Source: Sporolactobacillus spathodeae
GTDB taxonomy: Bacteria; Bacillota; Bacilli; Bacillales; Sporolactobacillaceae
Length of the DNA: 64,000 nt
Assembly (NCBI RefSeq): GCF_016908935.1
Contig: NZ_JAFBEV010000004.1
Span: forward strand, 118,925 to 182,924
Direction: 5' to 3'
This document shows positions 45,029 to 53,559 of this stretch, piece after piece; position 1 is the stretch's first letter; every line of letters begins with the position of its first letter. The position numbers were made by a program, and so were the translations under genes. A model generated the notes under the pieces. It was not told the DNA's origin and searched no databases. It saw only the letters and a list, made by a program, of their open reading frames with translations.

Positions 45029-46207
45029 TCAGTAAATCCATTCGTCTTCTTTTTGAAAGGGGATATTTATCAATATAGATGTTCCCTGATTGGGTTCCGA
45101 GCGAATCACAAGATCGCCATTCAGCAATTCCGCACGTTCTTTCATGCCAATCAGGCCATATCTATTTTCCTTGGGTTCGTCCTGATTAAATCCAACGCCG
45201 TCATCCCTGACAAGAATTAAGACACGTTCTTTGCGGTATTCGAGCCGAATGGTCACATACTTTGCTTTTGCGTGCAGGCAGACGTTCTGGACGGCTTCCT
45301 GGAGCATTCGAAAAAGGGCGCTCTCAATTTTCGATTGAAGTCTTTTTTCTTCGCCTACGGATTGAAAATTAATCGATAAATCCGGAAAATCTTGTGACAG
45401 CCGGTGAAAATATTTCTGAAGTGTTGGAATCAGCCCCAAATCATCCAAACTCATCGGTCGAAGGTCATAGATAATGCGTCGAACCTCAGCAAGCGCATTC
45501 TGAACCATCCCGCGATATTTGCGTAATTCTTCACGAGCGGCCTTTTCTCCTTCTTTTTTAGCCACGCGATCAACAATTTCCATGCCCACCAAAACTTGTG
45601 CCAAAGTCTGCGCAGGGCCATCGTGGATTTCACGGGATAGCCGTTTTCGCTCTTCTTCAAGCGCTTCGATAATTTTCAAACCGAGCGCCCGTTGTTCCCG
45701 AGCAGAGGCAACCGCTTCGCCCACCTGTTTTAAATCGCTCGTCAGATAATTTAAAACAACGGTGACCTGGCCGATCAGTCGCTCTGCTTTATCCATCGTG
45801 GCGCGAAGCTGAACGATCCGGCGTTCCAATTCCGTGCGCCGCGCTTTCATCTGTGTTTCCCTTTGCCTGATCAGTGACAAATCGTTCTGAATCGTATTGG
45901 CTCGCAAATAAGCATCGCGAATATCCTGCTCGCCGTACCGGTCAAACGCCCGGCTGATCTCAGCTAAACGGCCTCTTGACTTCCGCGCTTCAATTTCAAG
46001 TTGATCGCTGCGATCAATGACTTCAGATAATTCTTGTTTGACCTGCTTTAATTCACCGATCAGCGTGTCATACTCTTTCCGAGACTGCTCACCGATCTCG
46101 AAAATCTGCGTTTTCGTGTCATTGACGTTGGCAATCATTTTCTTGATTATTTTATCTAAATGTTTTACGTCTAAAGACGAAGGATTAATCTTGCTGCCGG
46201 CTGACAT
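45029..46207 (-). CDS. degS: Sensor histidine kinase DegS
   Basis: 392 residues, cytoplasmic: N-terminal coiled-coil sensor (about 20-170), HisKA_3 dimerisation with LSREIHDGPAQTLAQ (phospho-His near 191), and an HATPase domain with DDGVGFNQDE and GLIGMKERAELL. Partner of DegU directly downstream. Confidence 0.97.
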   Translation of the reverse strand: MSAGSKINPSSLDVKHLDKIIKKMIANVNDTKTQIFEIGEQSRKEYDTLIGELKQVKQELSEVIDRSDQLEIEARKSRGRLAEISRAFDRYGEQDIRDAYLRANTIQNDLSLIRQRETQMKARRTELERRIVQLRATMDKAERLIGQVTVVLNYLTSDLKQVGEAVASAREQRALGLKIIEALEEERKRLSREIHDGPAQTLAQVLVGMEIVDRVAKKEGEKAAREELRKYRGMVQNALAEVRRIIYDLRPMSLDDLGLIPTLQKYFHRLSQDFPDLSINFQSVGEEKRLQSKIESALFRMLQEAVQNVCLHAKAKYVTIRLEYRKERVLILVRDDGVGFNQDEPKENRYGLIGMKERAELLNGDLVIRSEPNQGTSILINIPFQKEDEWIY

Positions 46208-46806
46208 TTTTTCCCTCCATCACTCACTCTAGCGAAACAAGCCTTCAAGCGCTAGAAACCTTATGCCTAAACGTCTCTAGTGCGATAGCCTCAATTCATC
46301 AATAATTGTCTACTCCCATTGTCCAACGGCATCAGATGCTTTACAAGGGTAAATATTACCATTAAAAACCAATATTCAGCCCTCATCTACCCAACCCACA
46401 TCAAAAAAGCGCGAAAGAAACGACTAGAAGCTGTTCAAGCGCCATATTCGTCTACTCACTCTTATTTTAATAAAATCGCAAGCCTTTTCAAAATTTGGGA
46501 ACTTTTTAAGTGTTAGGTTTAAGCCCAAGACTTTCAGTGCAGGATCTTCGAGGATAACGATGAACTGACGTTAAAGCCGTCAGGTATTCTATTCTGATTT
46601 ATTTTGCTCATCTGCACGGAATATTAAGTTTATTATACTAAATGCTCAGGCAATTGAGTGAGGATTTATGATAAGATAATCGCTTTGTCATCGAAAATTA
46701 ATCTTGAGGTGGAGAAAGATTTTTGCGGAAACTTGTCGAATCGCCCAATGACCCGTACAATTATCATTAGAAGAAAGGCCTCATTTTTATGAAAGGAATG
46801 GATAAA
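46208..46806. other. Gene-free stretch upstream of degS and yvyE
   Basis: About 600 bases between divergent degS and yvyE. Short open frames here lack ribosome sites and coding character. AT-rich -10-like boxes occur (for example TATACT near 46636) but I cannot assign promoters or structured RNAs. Confidence 0.5.
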
Positions 46807-47466
46807 ATGTCTCTGACTGGTTATCTAACCATCAGTGAAAAAGGAACAGCCGAAATGGAAATCCGTCGTTCACGGTTTATCGCTTGCGCTTTTCCAATTT
46901 CAGATGAAACAGAAGCCGAGCGGTTCCTTGAGGAAAGGCGCAAGCAAGACTGGAAAGCGACCCATCATTGCTTCGCCTATACCCTCGGTCTGAAGCAAGA
47001 AATCCAGAAAGCAGGGGATGACGGCGAACCGAGCGGTACGGCTGGAGTGCCGATTCTTGAAGTGTTGAAACGCCACCAGATCTGCAACACGCTAATCGTT
47101 GTGACGCGCTATTTCGGCGGCATCAAATTGGGAGCGGGCGGCTTGATTCGGGCCTATGCCCATAGCGCCCGTGCCGGTCTTCTCGCCGCTGGAATTATTG
47201 AACAGGTGCCTGCCTCCTTCTGGCAATTGACCGTCGCTTATCATCTTCAAGGATCACTTGATAATAAATTGCGAGAATCGCCATATATTATTAAGAATAT
47301 GACATTTTCCGACAAGGTCGACTATGCGATTAGTACACGCCAGAACGAAGACGAGGCTTTTCAAAAGCAGATTGCCGATTGGACAAATGGTCAGGCGCTC
47401 TTGACCAAGCAAAGCGAGGCCTATCGATCCAGAGAAATTGCTCCTTCTGAACTCAATCTGAATTGA
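46807..47466 (+). CDS. yvyE: YvyE/YigZ family protein (IMPACT fold)
   Basis: 219 residues from ATG 46807 (MSLTGYLTISEKG), with AAAGGA nine bases upstream; ATG 46789 is an alternative. UPF0029 N-domain with FAYTLG, GDDGEPSGTAGVPILEVL and VTRYFGGIKLGAGGLIRAY; a small C-terminal RWD-associated domain follows. Conserved neighbour of degS and tagU; the cellular role is unclear (translation- or nucleic-acid-related). Confidence 0.94.
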   Translation: MSLTGYLTISEKGTAEMEIRRSRFIACAFPISDETEAERFLEERRKQDWKATHHCFAYTLGLKQEIQKAGDDGEPSGTAGVPILEVLKRHQICNTLIVVTRYFGGIKLGAGGLIRAYAHSARAGLLAAGIIEQVPASFWQLTVAYHLQGSLDNKLRESPYIIKNMTFSDKVDYAISTRQNEDEAFQKQIADWTNGQALLTKQSEAYRSREIAPSELNLN

Positions 47467-47569
47467 TTCCGCTAAATTGCCCTACCTCGAGGCGACTTTA
47501 TTCCCATTTCACATTGCTCAGATGGTTTGTCTCTTGTAAAATAAATAGATATATATATGTATAAGGCTT

Positions 47570-47597
47570 TTGCTCAGATTTTGCCAGGCGCTATACT
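47570..47597 (+). promoter_or_regulatory. Probable promoter of the LCP-protein gene
   Basis: TTGCTC, 16 bases, TATACT, about 90 bases before the start codon. Confidence 0.5.
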
Positions 47598-47687
47598 CTC
47601 TGTCTTGAAAAAGCCAAAGAGACACCGCATTATTATCCGTATTACATAACAGATGAATGTCTAGCTAGTGAAGGAGAATCGGTTCAT

Positions 47688-48830
47688 ATGGATCAAACAA
47701 GGAAAACAGAGCAGCAGATAAAAAAGCGCAAACGGCTAAAAAAGATACTCTATATTGTCCTCGCCATTGTGCTCATCCTCGCTTGTTCAGGCGCTGCTTA
47801 CAGCTATTATCTGACAAAGAAGCTGGAAAACCTGGCGAATCATGCGCAAAAAAGCTTGGTTCGCGGCGATAAGTCCAATCTTCGTGCGGCAAAAGTCGAC
47901 CCCGTTAAAGATAATTTTACAATTCTATTTATGGGTATCGATGCGCGTCAAAAAGGCCCCAGCCGATCCGACGCGTTGATTCTGGCTACCTTTAATCACA
48001 AAACGAAAAAAGTGAAACTCGTCAGCATCCCACGTGATTCAAAGGTTCAAATTATCGATCCGACGCATCAGCGCAATTTTGGGATCTCAAAAATCACCCA
48101 TGCCCATGCTTATGGCGATGCTGAAAACGGACATGGCGAAGATTTTACGATAGCGACCGTTGAGCATCTGTTCAATGTTCCCGTTGACTATTACGTTCAA
48201 GTCGATTTCGATTCATTTGTCAAAATCATCAATTCACTTGGCGGTGTCGATGTCAAAGTGCCTGTGAAACTTGTGACACAGAACAGCAAGGATCAAACGG
48301 GTAAGCATGCCATCGTTCTTGAACCAGGCTGGCACAAGCTGAATGGCGAACAGGCCCTCGCCTACGTTCGTAACCGTAAATCGCCTGGAGCCGGCGGTGA
48401 CTTTGGCCGTGGGCGCCGGCAAATGGCTGTGATTGAAGCGATGATCAGCAAAGCAACGAAACTTTCTTCAATTACCAAATACAGTCAAGTTATTGATTCG
48501 TTGAATGGACACTTTGAAACGAACCTGACATTCGGTCAATTGCTCAGCCTACGCAATTACGCTGGCGCGTTGCACGGCATCAAAACGCTGCAATTGAAAG
48601 GCAGCGATGATATGAGCACTGGCGTCTATTACTTCAAACTCGACGACAACTACTTGGCCAAAATCAGTCATATGCTGCATCAACAATTAGGTCTGACCGA
48701 TAGTAATAGCACGATTAGCGGCGACTCGTCATCAAGTTCTATTAATTCATCAAGTGCTGCCGCACCAAGCAGTGCTACTTCATCAGAACCAAGTGCTTCA
48801 TCAAGTGCCGCAACCTCACAAAATCCGTAA
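47688..48830 (+). CDS. tagU: LytR-CpsA-Psr ligase (TagU-type)
   Basis: 380 residues. Lys-rich cytoplasmic start, one membrane helix (ILYIVLAIVLILACSGAAYSY), LCP domain with FLFMGIDAR-like ILFMGIDARQ, RSDALILATF, SIPRDSKV, YYVQVDFDSFVKIINSLGGV and AYVRNRK...GDFGRGRRQ, whose Arg and Asp bind the polyprenyl pyrophosphate. A ~45-residue Ser/Ala tail ends the protein. It attaches wall teichoic acid to peptidoglycan. GAAGGAG precedes the ATG. Confidence 0.94.
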   Translation: MDQTRKTEQQIKKRKRLKKILYIVLAIVLILACSGAAYSYYLTKKLENLANHAQKSLVRGDKSNLRAAKVDPVKDNFTILFMGIDARQKGPSRSDALILATFNHKTKKVKLVSIPRDSKVQIIDPTHQRNFGISKITHAHAYGDAENGHGEDFTIATVEHLFNVPVDYYVQVDFDSFVKIINSLGGVDVKVPVKLVTQNSKDQTGKHAIVLEPGWHKLNGEQALAYVRNRKSPGAGGDFGRGRRQMAVIEAMISKATKLSSITKYSQVIDSLNGHFETNLTFGQLLSLRNYAGALHGIKTLQLKGSDDMSTGVYYFKLDDNYLAKISHMLHQQLGLTDSNSTISGDSSSSSINSSSAAAPSSATSSEPSASSSAATSQNP

Positions 48831-48842
48831 TCAAAAACTGCA

Positions 48843-48884
48843 ATAAATCCCGCTTCCGAAAACTCTGGAGCGGGATTTGTTTTT
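48843..48884 (+). terminator. Intrinsic terminator of the LCP gene
   Basis: Stem AAATCCCGCT / AGCGGGATTT with TGTTTTT tail. Confidence 0.88.
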
Positions 48885-48907
48885 ATGTTCATGCGTTTTT
48901 CTAATGA

Positions 48908-49112
48908 TTAAGCGAAGCGCTTCTGGCGACTGAGACTGCACTTCCGACGATTGGCGTCGCTCTTCTGGTGATTTGCGCCTTCTGGCGGTTGGCCACCCAC
49001 TTCCAGCGATTGGGCGCTCTCTTCTGGCAATTAAGCAGCCTCTTCTGGCGATCGAGACTGCACTTCCGACAATTGGCGTCGCTCTTCTAGTAATTGGCGC
49101 CCACTTTCAAAT
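48908..49112 (+). repeat. 21-bp tandem array with CTTCTGGCGATTGG core
   Basis: Nine units of mostly 21 bases such as CTTCCGACGATTGGCGTCGCT. Units 1-3 are near copies of units 7-9, so there is a second-level duplication. It lies between the convergent LCP and tagO genes; two more units are at 54851-54905. Confidence 0.92.
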
Positions 49113-49115
49113 GGA

Positions 49116-49152
49116 TCGAAAAACGCCGGATTCACTTTCTGAATCCGGCGTA
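49116..49152 (-). terminator. Intrinsic terminator of tagO
   Basis: Stem ACGCCGGATTC / GAATCCGGCGT, minus-strand tail TTTTTCG. Confidence 0.87.
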
Positions 49153-49177
49153 CGAACCAATCCTATCCCGTGTCTTA

Positions 49178-50236
49178 TTATTTTACCTTGCTCATGCTAA
49201 ACAGGCGCTTATAGGCATTAAGCAGTGGTCTGTAATTGATACTGATCAACCCAACGCCTTCCACAAGCAGCTCGATAATCACCATGACTGCAATAATTAT
49301 TAACAGCGAGCCGAGCAAAGTCGATGTCGACAGCAGAATGGCTGCGAGTGCGAACAGAGCGCTCATGCCATAAATCAACACAACAGTCTGACTCTGCGAG
49401 AAACCATAGCGCAACAAGCAGTGATGCAGGTGCGAGCGATCCGGTGCCATCAGCGGCTGCTTATTCACCCAACGGCGGATAATCGCAAACAACGTATCAG
49501 AAATCGGCACCGCCAATATCACAATCGGAATGACAATCGAAAATAAAGTCACATTTTTGAATCCAAGCAAGGAAAGCACAGAGATGATATAGCCGAGAAA
49601 ATAACTCCCTGTATCCCCCATGAAAATCTTCGCCGGATGAAAATTATACGGCAGAAAACCAAGGGTACTGCCGAGCATCACAGCGCAGACGGAGAAGACA
49701 AACATATTGCCTTCCGTCACAGCCAGACCGGCAATTGTCAAGAGCACGATGCATGAAACACCAGCCGCAAGCCCGTCCAGTCCGTCAATCAGGTTAATTG
49801 CGTTCGTAATCCCCATAATCCATAGCAGTGTCAGTGGAACACTCAGCCAATGCAGATACAGAACACCATTAAAAGGAAGATTGATAAACGAGATGCTGAT
49901 GCCGCCTTCGACAATCACCAATGCGGCAAAGAAATGCGCAACCAATTTAACCTTAGCTGGTAGGGAAAAGATATCGTCAAGCACACCAGTCAAGATGACA
50001 ATACCGCTGCCAACCAAAAGCGGCAGGGTATAGCTGCTGTCTGGGTGAAGAATCAGCATGCCGATAACAAATGCGAGATAAATAGCCAAGCCGCCGAGAC
50101 GCGGCATAATTTTCTTGTGTACTTTGCGTGCGTTCGGCGCATCCGTTGCACCAATCCGGAGTGCCAGTTTCTTAACGAGAGGCGTCAGCCCGACCGCCGC
50201 CACAAAACAAATGACAAAAGTCAAATAAATCATCAA
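49178..50236 (-). CDS. tagO: Undecaprenyl-phosphate GlcNAc-1-phosphate transferase TagO
   Basis: 352 residues, about eleven membrane helices, GT4/MraY-like. Motifs: KVHKKIMPRLGGLAIY, LDDIFSLPAKVKL, NAINLIDGLDGLAAGVS, FLPYNFHPAKIFMGDTGSYFLG and DRSHLHHCLLRYG. It starts wall teichoic acid linkage-unit synthesis by loading GlcNAc-1-P on the lipid carrier. TagA at 51 kb performs the next step. Confidence 0.97.
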   Translation of the reverse strand: MMIYLTFVICFVAAVGLTPLVKKLALRIGATDAPNARKVHKKIMPRLGGLAIYLAFVIGMLILHPDSSYTLPLLVGSGIVILTGVLDDIFSLPAKVKLVAHFFAALVIVEGGISISFINLPFNGVLYLHWLSVPLTLLWIMGITNAINLIDGLDGLAAGVSCIVLLTIAGLAVTEGNMFVFSVCAVMLGSTLGFLPYNFHPAKIFMGDTGSYFLGYIISVLSLLGFKNVTLFSIVIPIVILAVPISDTLFAIIRRWVNKQPLMAPDRSHLHHCLLRYGFSQSQTVVLIYGMSALFALAAILLSTSTLLGSLLIIIAVMVIIELLVEGVGLISINYRPLLNAYKRLFSMSKVK

Positions 50237-50482
50237 TTAGCCCGCCTTCTTCTCCAGATTTTGCGCTCATTTGCGAAAAATGAGTCGAATCACAGACATT
50301 CTTACATTAGTAATCTCTAATGTTCGTTTACTTAAAGGAAATTATAGCACATTGTCCCGAGAACGCCACAGTTTTCTTTACGAAAATCAGCAACTCTCTT
50401 ATTAATCGTTACAAATAGTTTACAATACTTTTTTTCTAGCGGACAAATATCGGTATTTTTTTGATGATCCAAACCAGACTCA

Positions 50483-50665
50483 GATAAACCAGGCGATGCC
50501 TGGTCTTATTTTGTAAAAAATTGCGCTCCGGCTGCTCGCTTGCCGCGGGCAGGACGGAAGCCTCCTCAGACAGGCTGGAATCTGCGGGGTCTTCCATGTC
50601 CTGCTCTTCCCGCAGGCGTCTCGCGCCTTCGCTCCATTTTTTGTGCAAAATCTTATACATTCTTA
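50483..50665 (+). repeat. Interspersed hairpin repeat, copy R6
   Basis: A CCAGGC-GAT-GCCTGG hairpin and T-rich spacer lead into the main element. Arms: CAGGAC GGAAG pairs fully with CTTCC AT GTCCTG, while R3 has GGGAG / CTCCC at the same place. Confidence 0.88.
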
Positions 50666-50676
50666 TCTTTTGAGAA

Positions 50677-50860
50677 AAACTTGGCTTAGCCAAGTCCTTT
50701 TTTGCAAAATTACGCTCTAGCTGCTCGCTTGCCGCGGGCGATCCGTGAGCCTCCTCAGACAGGCTAGAATCTGCGGGGTCTCACTTGGCTCGCTGTTCCC
50801 GCAGGCGTCTCGCGCCTTCGCTCATTTTTTGTGCAAAATCTTATACATTCTTATCTTTTG
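50677..50860 (+). repeat. Interspersed hairpin repeat, copy R7
   Basis: ACTTGGC-TTA-GCCAAGT hairpin, CCTTTTTTGCAAAAT, then the main element with GTGAG / CTCAC arms. It is a near-identical tandem duplicate of R8, 188 bases apart. Confidence 0.9.
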
Positions 50861-50864
50861 AGAA

Positions 50865-51045
50865 AAACTTGGCTTAGCCAAGTCCTTTTTTGCAAAATTG
50901 CGCTCTAGCTGCTCGCTTGCCGCGGGCGATCCGTGAGCCTCCTCAGACAAGCTAGAATCTGCGGGGTCTCACTTGACTCGCTTTTCCCGCAGGCGTCTCG
51001 CGCCTTCGCTCATTTTTTGTGCAAAATCTTATACATTCTTTACTT
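50865..51045 (+). repeat. Interspersed hairpin repeat, copy R8
   Basis: Same structure as R7 with a few substitutions (GGCTCG to GACTCG in one arm). R6-R8 fill the divergent tagO-tagA gap. Confidence 0.9.
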
Positions 51046-51096
51046 ATGAAAAAGTGTGGTGTTCCCTGCTGAGTTACCGTATAGAACGCATTCGGA

Positions 51097-51107
51097 CATG
51101 CTATAAT
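51097..51107 (+). promoter_or_regulatory. Extended -10 promoter of tagA
   Basis: ATGCTATAAT (TGn-TATAAT) about 32 bases before the GTG start; the -35 region is weak, as usual for extended -10 promoters. Confidence 0.7.
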
Positions 51108-51138
51108 AGGGAAATAAAGTAGCGAAGAGAGGATTTTT

Positions 51139-51873
51139 GTGAACGAGAAACAATGGCTTGGAAATATCCAAGTGAATACCTACACAGCGAGTCGCCAAGT
51201 ATTGGATGACTTGCAGCATAGACTCGAACTAAAGCAAAAAACAAATCTTTTTTTTCTAAATGACCATGCTTTCAATATTGCGCAGAAAGATGCTGATTAC
51301 TTGTCTATTCTTAATGAAGCGGACCTGCTGCTAAATGACGGTTTGGGCGTTAAGCTTGGCGCAAAGCTTTGGGGCATCCGCCTGGAAGAGAATTTGAATG
51401 GAACGGATCTGATCCCACGCCTGCTCCAAACCTGTGCGATGAACGGGACGTCCGTTTTTCTGCTTGGAGCGACAGAGGACGCCGTTCGTACCGCTTCTGA
51501 TCATTTGAAAGCTCAGTTTTCTGAATCGTTGATTGTCGGTTGTCGCAGCGGCTACTTCGAAGACGAGAGGGAAATCATTGCTGCGATTAACCAGTCTGGG
51601 GCGGATATTCTGCTCGTCGGCATGGGCATGCCGCTTCAGGAAAAATTTATCGCCAGACATGCGCAGGAATTAAAGCCAACGCTGCGGGTTGCAGTCGGCG
51701 GCTATATCGATTTCGCCTCCGGCATGAAACCGCGTGCGCCGAAGTTGATGCGACGGCTGAACCTTGAATGGCTGTTCCGCATGGCACTTGAACCGCGGCG
51801 CATGTGGCGGCGAAACGTCGTTGGCCATCTTCAATTTTTCATTAAAGTACTTTCGCTGAAAAAACAACATTAA
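51139..51873 (+). CDS. tagA: WecG/TagA-family N-acetylmannosaminyltransferase
   Basis: 244 residues, GT26 family. Landmarks: TNLFFLNDHAFNIAQKD, NEADLLLNDGLGVKL with the catalytic-type Asp, TSVFLLGATEDAV, ILLVGMGMPLQEKF and GGYIDFASGMKPRAPK. It adds ManNAc to the TagO product to complete the wall teichoic acid linkage disaccharide. GTG start with AGAGAGG upstream. Confidence 0.95.
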   Translation: MNEKQWLGNIQVNTYTASRQVLDDLQHRLELKQKTNLFFLNDHAFNIAQKDADYLSILNEADLLLNDGLGVKLGAKLWGIRLEENLNGTDLIPRLLQTCAMNGTSVFLLGATEDAVRTASDHLKAQFSESLIVGCRSGYFEDEREIIAAINQSGADILLVGMGMPLQEKFIARHAQELKPTLRVAVGGYIDFASGMKPRAPKLMRRLNLEWLFRMALEPRRMWRRNVVGHLQFFIKVLSLKKQH

Positions 51874-51903
51874 GACAGGCGCTACAGCAGCCTGTCTTTT
51901 TTA
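51872..51903 (+). terminator. Intrinsic terminator of tagA
   Basis: Stem AAGACAGGC / GCCTGTCTT, then TTTT. Confidence 0.88.
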
Positions 51904-51968
51904 ATGTCCTTTCTCATCAGCCAACTGTGCTAGAATGATAAGGAATGTTCATAGAAAGAAGGATGGTT

Positions 51969-53222
51969 ATGGATCAACGTTTTTTTGCTCGCAATCGCAG
52001 GAAACTCTATCAAAAAATGGAAGATCAATCGCTGATCCTGCTTTATGCCGGAGAAGCGGCACATCAATCGGCCGACGAGAGCTACCCGTTCTATCCGAAT
52101 CGGAATTTCTATTATATGACCGGCATCGCTGAAGCCAAAGTAATTTTCGCCGCAGAGAAATTCAACGGTGAAATTAAGGAAACCTTGTTTATTCAGCGCG
52201 CCGATCCATGGATGGCTCGTTGGGTCGGTGAAACGATCACGCCCGATCAGGCGCAGGAAGTTTCAGGGGTACAATCGATTGAGCTGCTTGACACATTCGA
52301 CAGCTATATCCGCGGCCAGTTTGATAGCCGCGTCTATAAACATCTTTATCTCGATCTTGAAGCAAAGTCATGGGAATTCACCGCGAAACCGGCGAATAAA
52401 TTTGCGGCCGAAGCCGCTGTTGTCTATCCCTACTTAACCATTCATAATCTCTATCCAGTGATTAGCAATATTCGCGTAATCAAGGAACCGGAAGAAATCG
52501 AAATCATACGCGAGGCAGGAAAAATCACGGCGGACGGCATTAAAAATGTGCTGCGCCATGCCAAACCGGGAATGCGGGAATACGAACTCGAAGCTTATTT
52601 TAATTTTACATTGAAAAGCCAAGGTGTCACAGAGTTTGCTTTTCCAACGATACTTGCCAGCGGCTTCAACGGCACCGTGCTTCACTATTCCGCGAATACC
52701 GGAACGGCGCATGACGGCGATCTGGTCCTTCTTGACCTCGGGGCACAGCACCAATTCTATAACGGTGATATCAGCTACACGTTCCCGGTGAATGGCCAGT
52801 TCACTGCGCGTCAGAAAACGATTTACGATATTGTCCTGCGCTGCAACCAGGCAGTGACGAATAAGATCAAGCCTGGGGTCGCTTTTAAAGAATTGAATGC
52901 GTTCACCATTCAATTTTACACGGAGGAATTGCTAAAAATCGGTCTGATTGAAAAGCCGGAGGAAATCCGCAAGTACTATTTCCACGGCGTCAGCCATTCG
53001 CTCGGTCTCGATACACACGATGTTGGCAATTATCGGGACATCGCCCTCACTCCGGGTGAAGTGATCACGAATGAACCCGGACTCTACATTCCCGAGGAGG
53101 GTATCGGCATTCGCATCGAGGACGATATTCTCGTGACCGATAGCGGCCACGACGTGCTGACAACCGGCCTGCCGCGGACGACGGACGAAATCGAAGCCTA
53201 TATGGCGGAACATCACGCCTGA
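51969..53222 (+). CDS. pepP: Xaa-Pro aminopeptidase (PepP-like, M24B)
   Basis: 417 residues from ATG 51969, six bases after AGAAGG; the open frame to 51945 is unlikely to be used. N-terminal creatinase-like domain (~1-165), then the pita-bread fold with metal ligands in DLVLLDLGAQHQFYNGDISYTFP (two Asp), YYFHGVSHSLGLDTHD (His), NEPGLYI (Glu) and GIRIEDDILV (Glu). It removes N-terminal residues before proline. Confidence 0.95.
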   Translation: MDQRFFARNRRKLYQKMEDQSLILLYAGEAAHQSADESYPFYPNRNFYYMTGIAEAKVIFAAEKFNGEIKETLFIQRADPWMARWVGETITPDQAQEVSGVQSIELLDTFDSYIRGQFDSRVYKHLYLDLEAKSWEFTAKPANKFAAEAAVVYPYLTIHNLYPVISNIRVIKEPEEIEIIREAGKITADGIKNVLRHAKPGMREYELEAYFNFTLKSQGVTEFAFPTILASGFNGTVLHYSANTGTAHDGDLVLLDLGAQHQFYNGDISYTFPVNGQFTARQKTIYDIVLRCNQAVTNKIKPGVAFKELNAFTIQFYTEELLKIGLIEKPEEIRKYYFHGVSHSLGLDTHDVGNYRDIALTPGEVITNEPGLYIPEEGIGIRIEDDILVTDSGHDVLTTGLPRTTDEIEAYMAEHHA

Positions 53223-53234
53223 TTCGCCACCAAA

Positions 53235-53273
53235 TAGCGGACTCATCGCAATGACGATGAGCCGCTTTTTTAA
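53235..53273 (+). terminator. Intrinsic terminator of the Xaa-Pro peptidase gene
   Basis: Stem AGCGGACTCATCG / CGATGAGCCGCT with one mismatch, then TTTTTT. Confidence 0.87.
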
Positions 53274-53281
53274 TAAATAGC

Positions 53282-53460
53282 TATGTTTCAATTTAATGTT
53301 GTTTTCTGATCAAAAGGCAATGTGCGAGATGCCTGCGGGAAAAACGAGCCAAGTGAGGCCCTGCAGATTCCAGTTTGTTTGAGGAGACACGCGGCGCCCG
53401 CGGCAAGCGAGTAGCCGAAGCGCAATTTTTGCAAAAAGGACTTGGCGTACCCAAGTTTAT
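53282..53460 (-). repeat. 43-bp motif copy B joined to hairpin repeat R9
   Basis: 53282-53324 is the 43-bp motif (TATGTTTCAATTT, CTGATCAAAAGGCAATG). 53322-53428 is a reverse copy of the interspersed repeat with decayed inner arms, and 53440-53456 is its ACTTGG...CCAAGT lead-in hairpin. No gene is visible in 53223-53559. Confidence 0.8.
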
Positions 53461-53559
53461 CTTATATCTCAAGCACTGTCGACCAATGCTGTGCGTATTC
53501 ATTATCGGTCAATTTCTGATAGTATTACAAATAGAGGAAAAACATGGAGGTGTTTTCAC

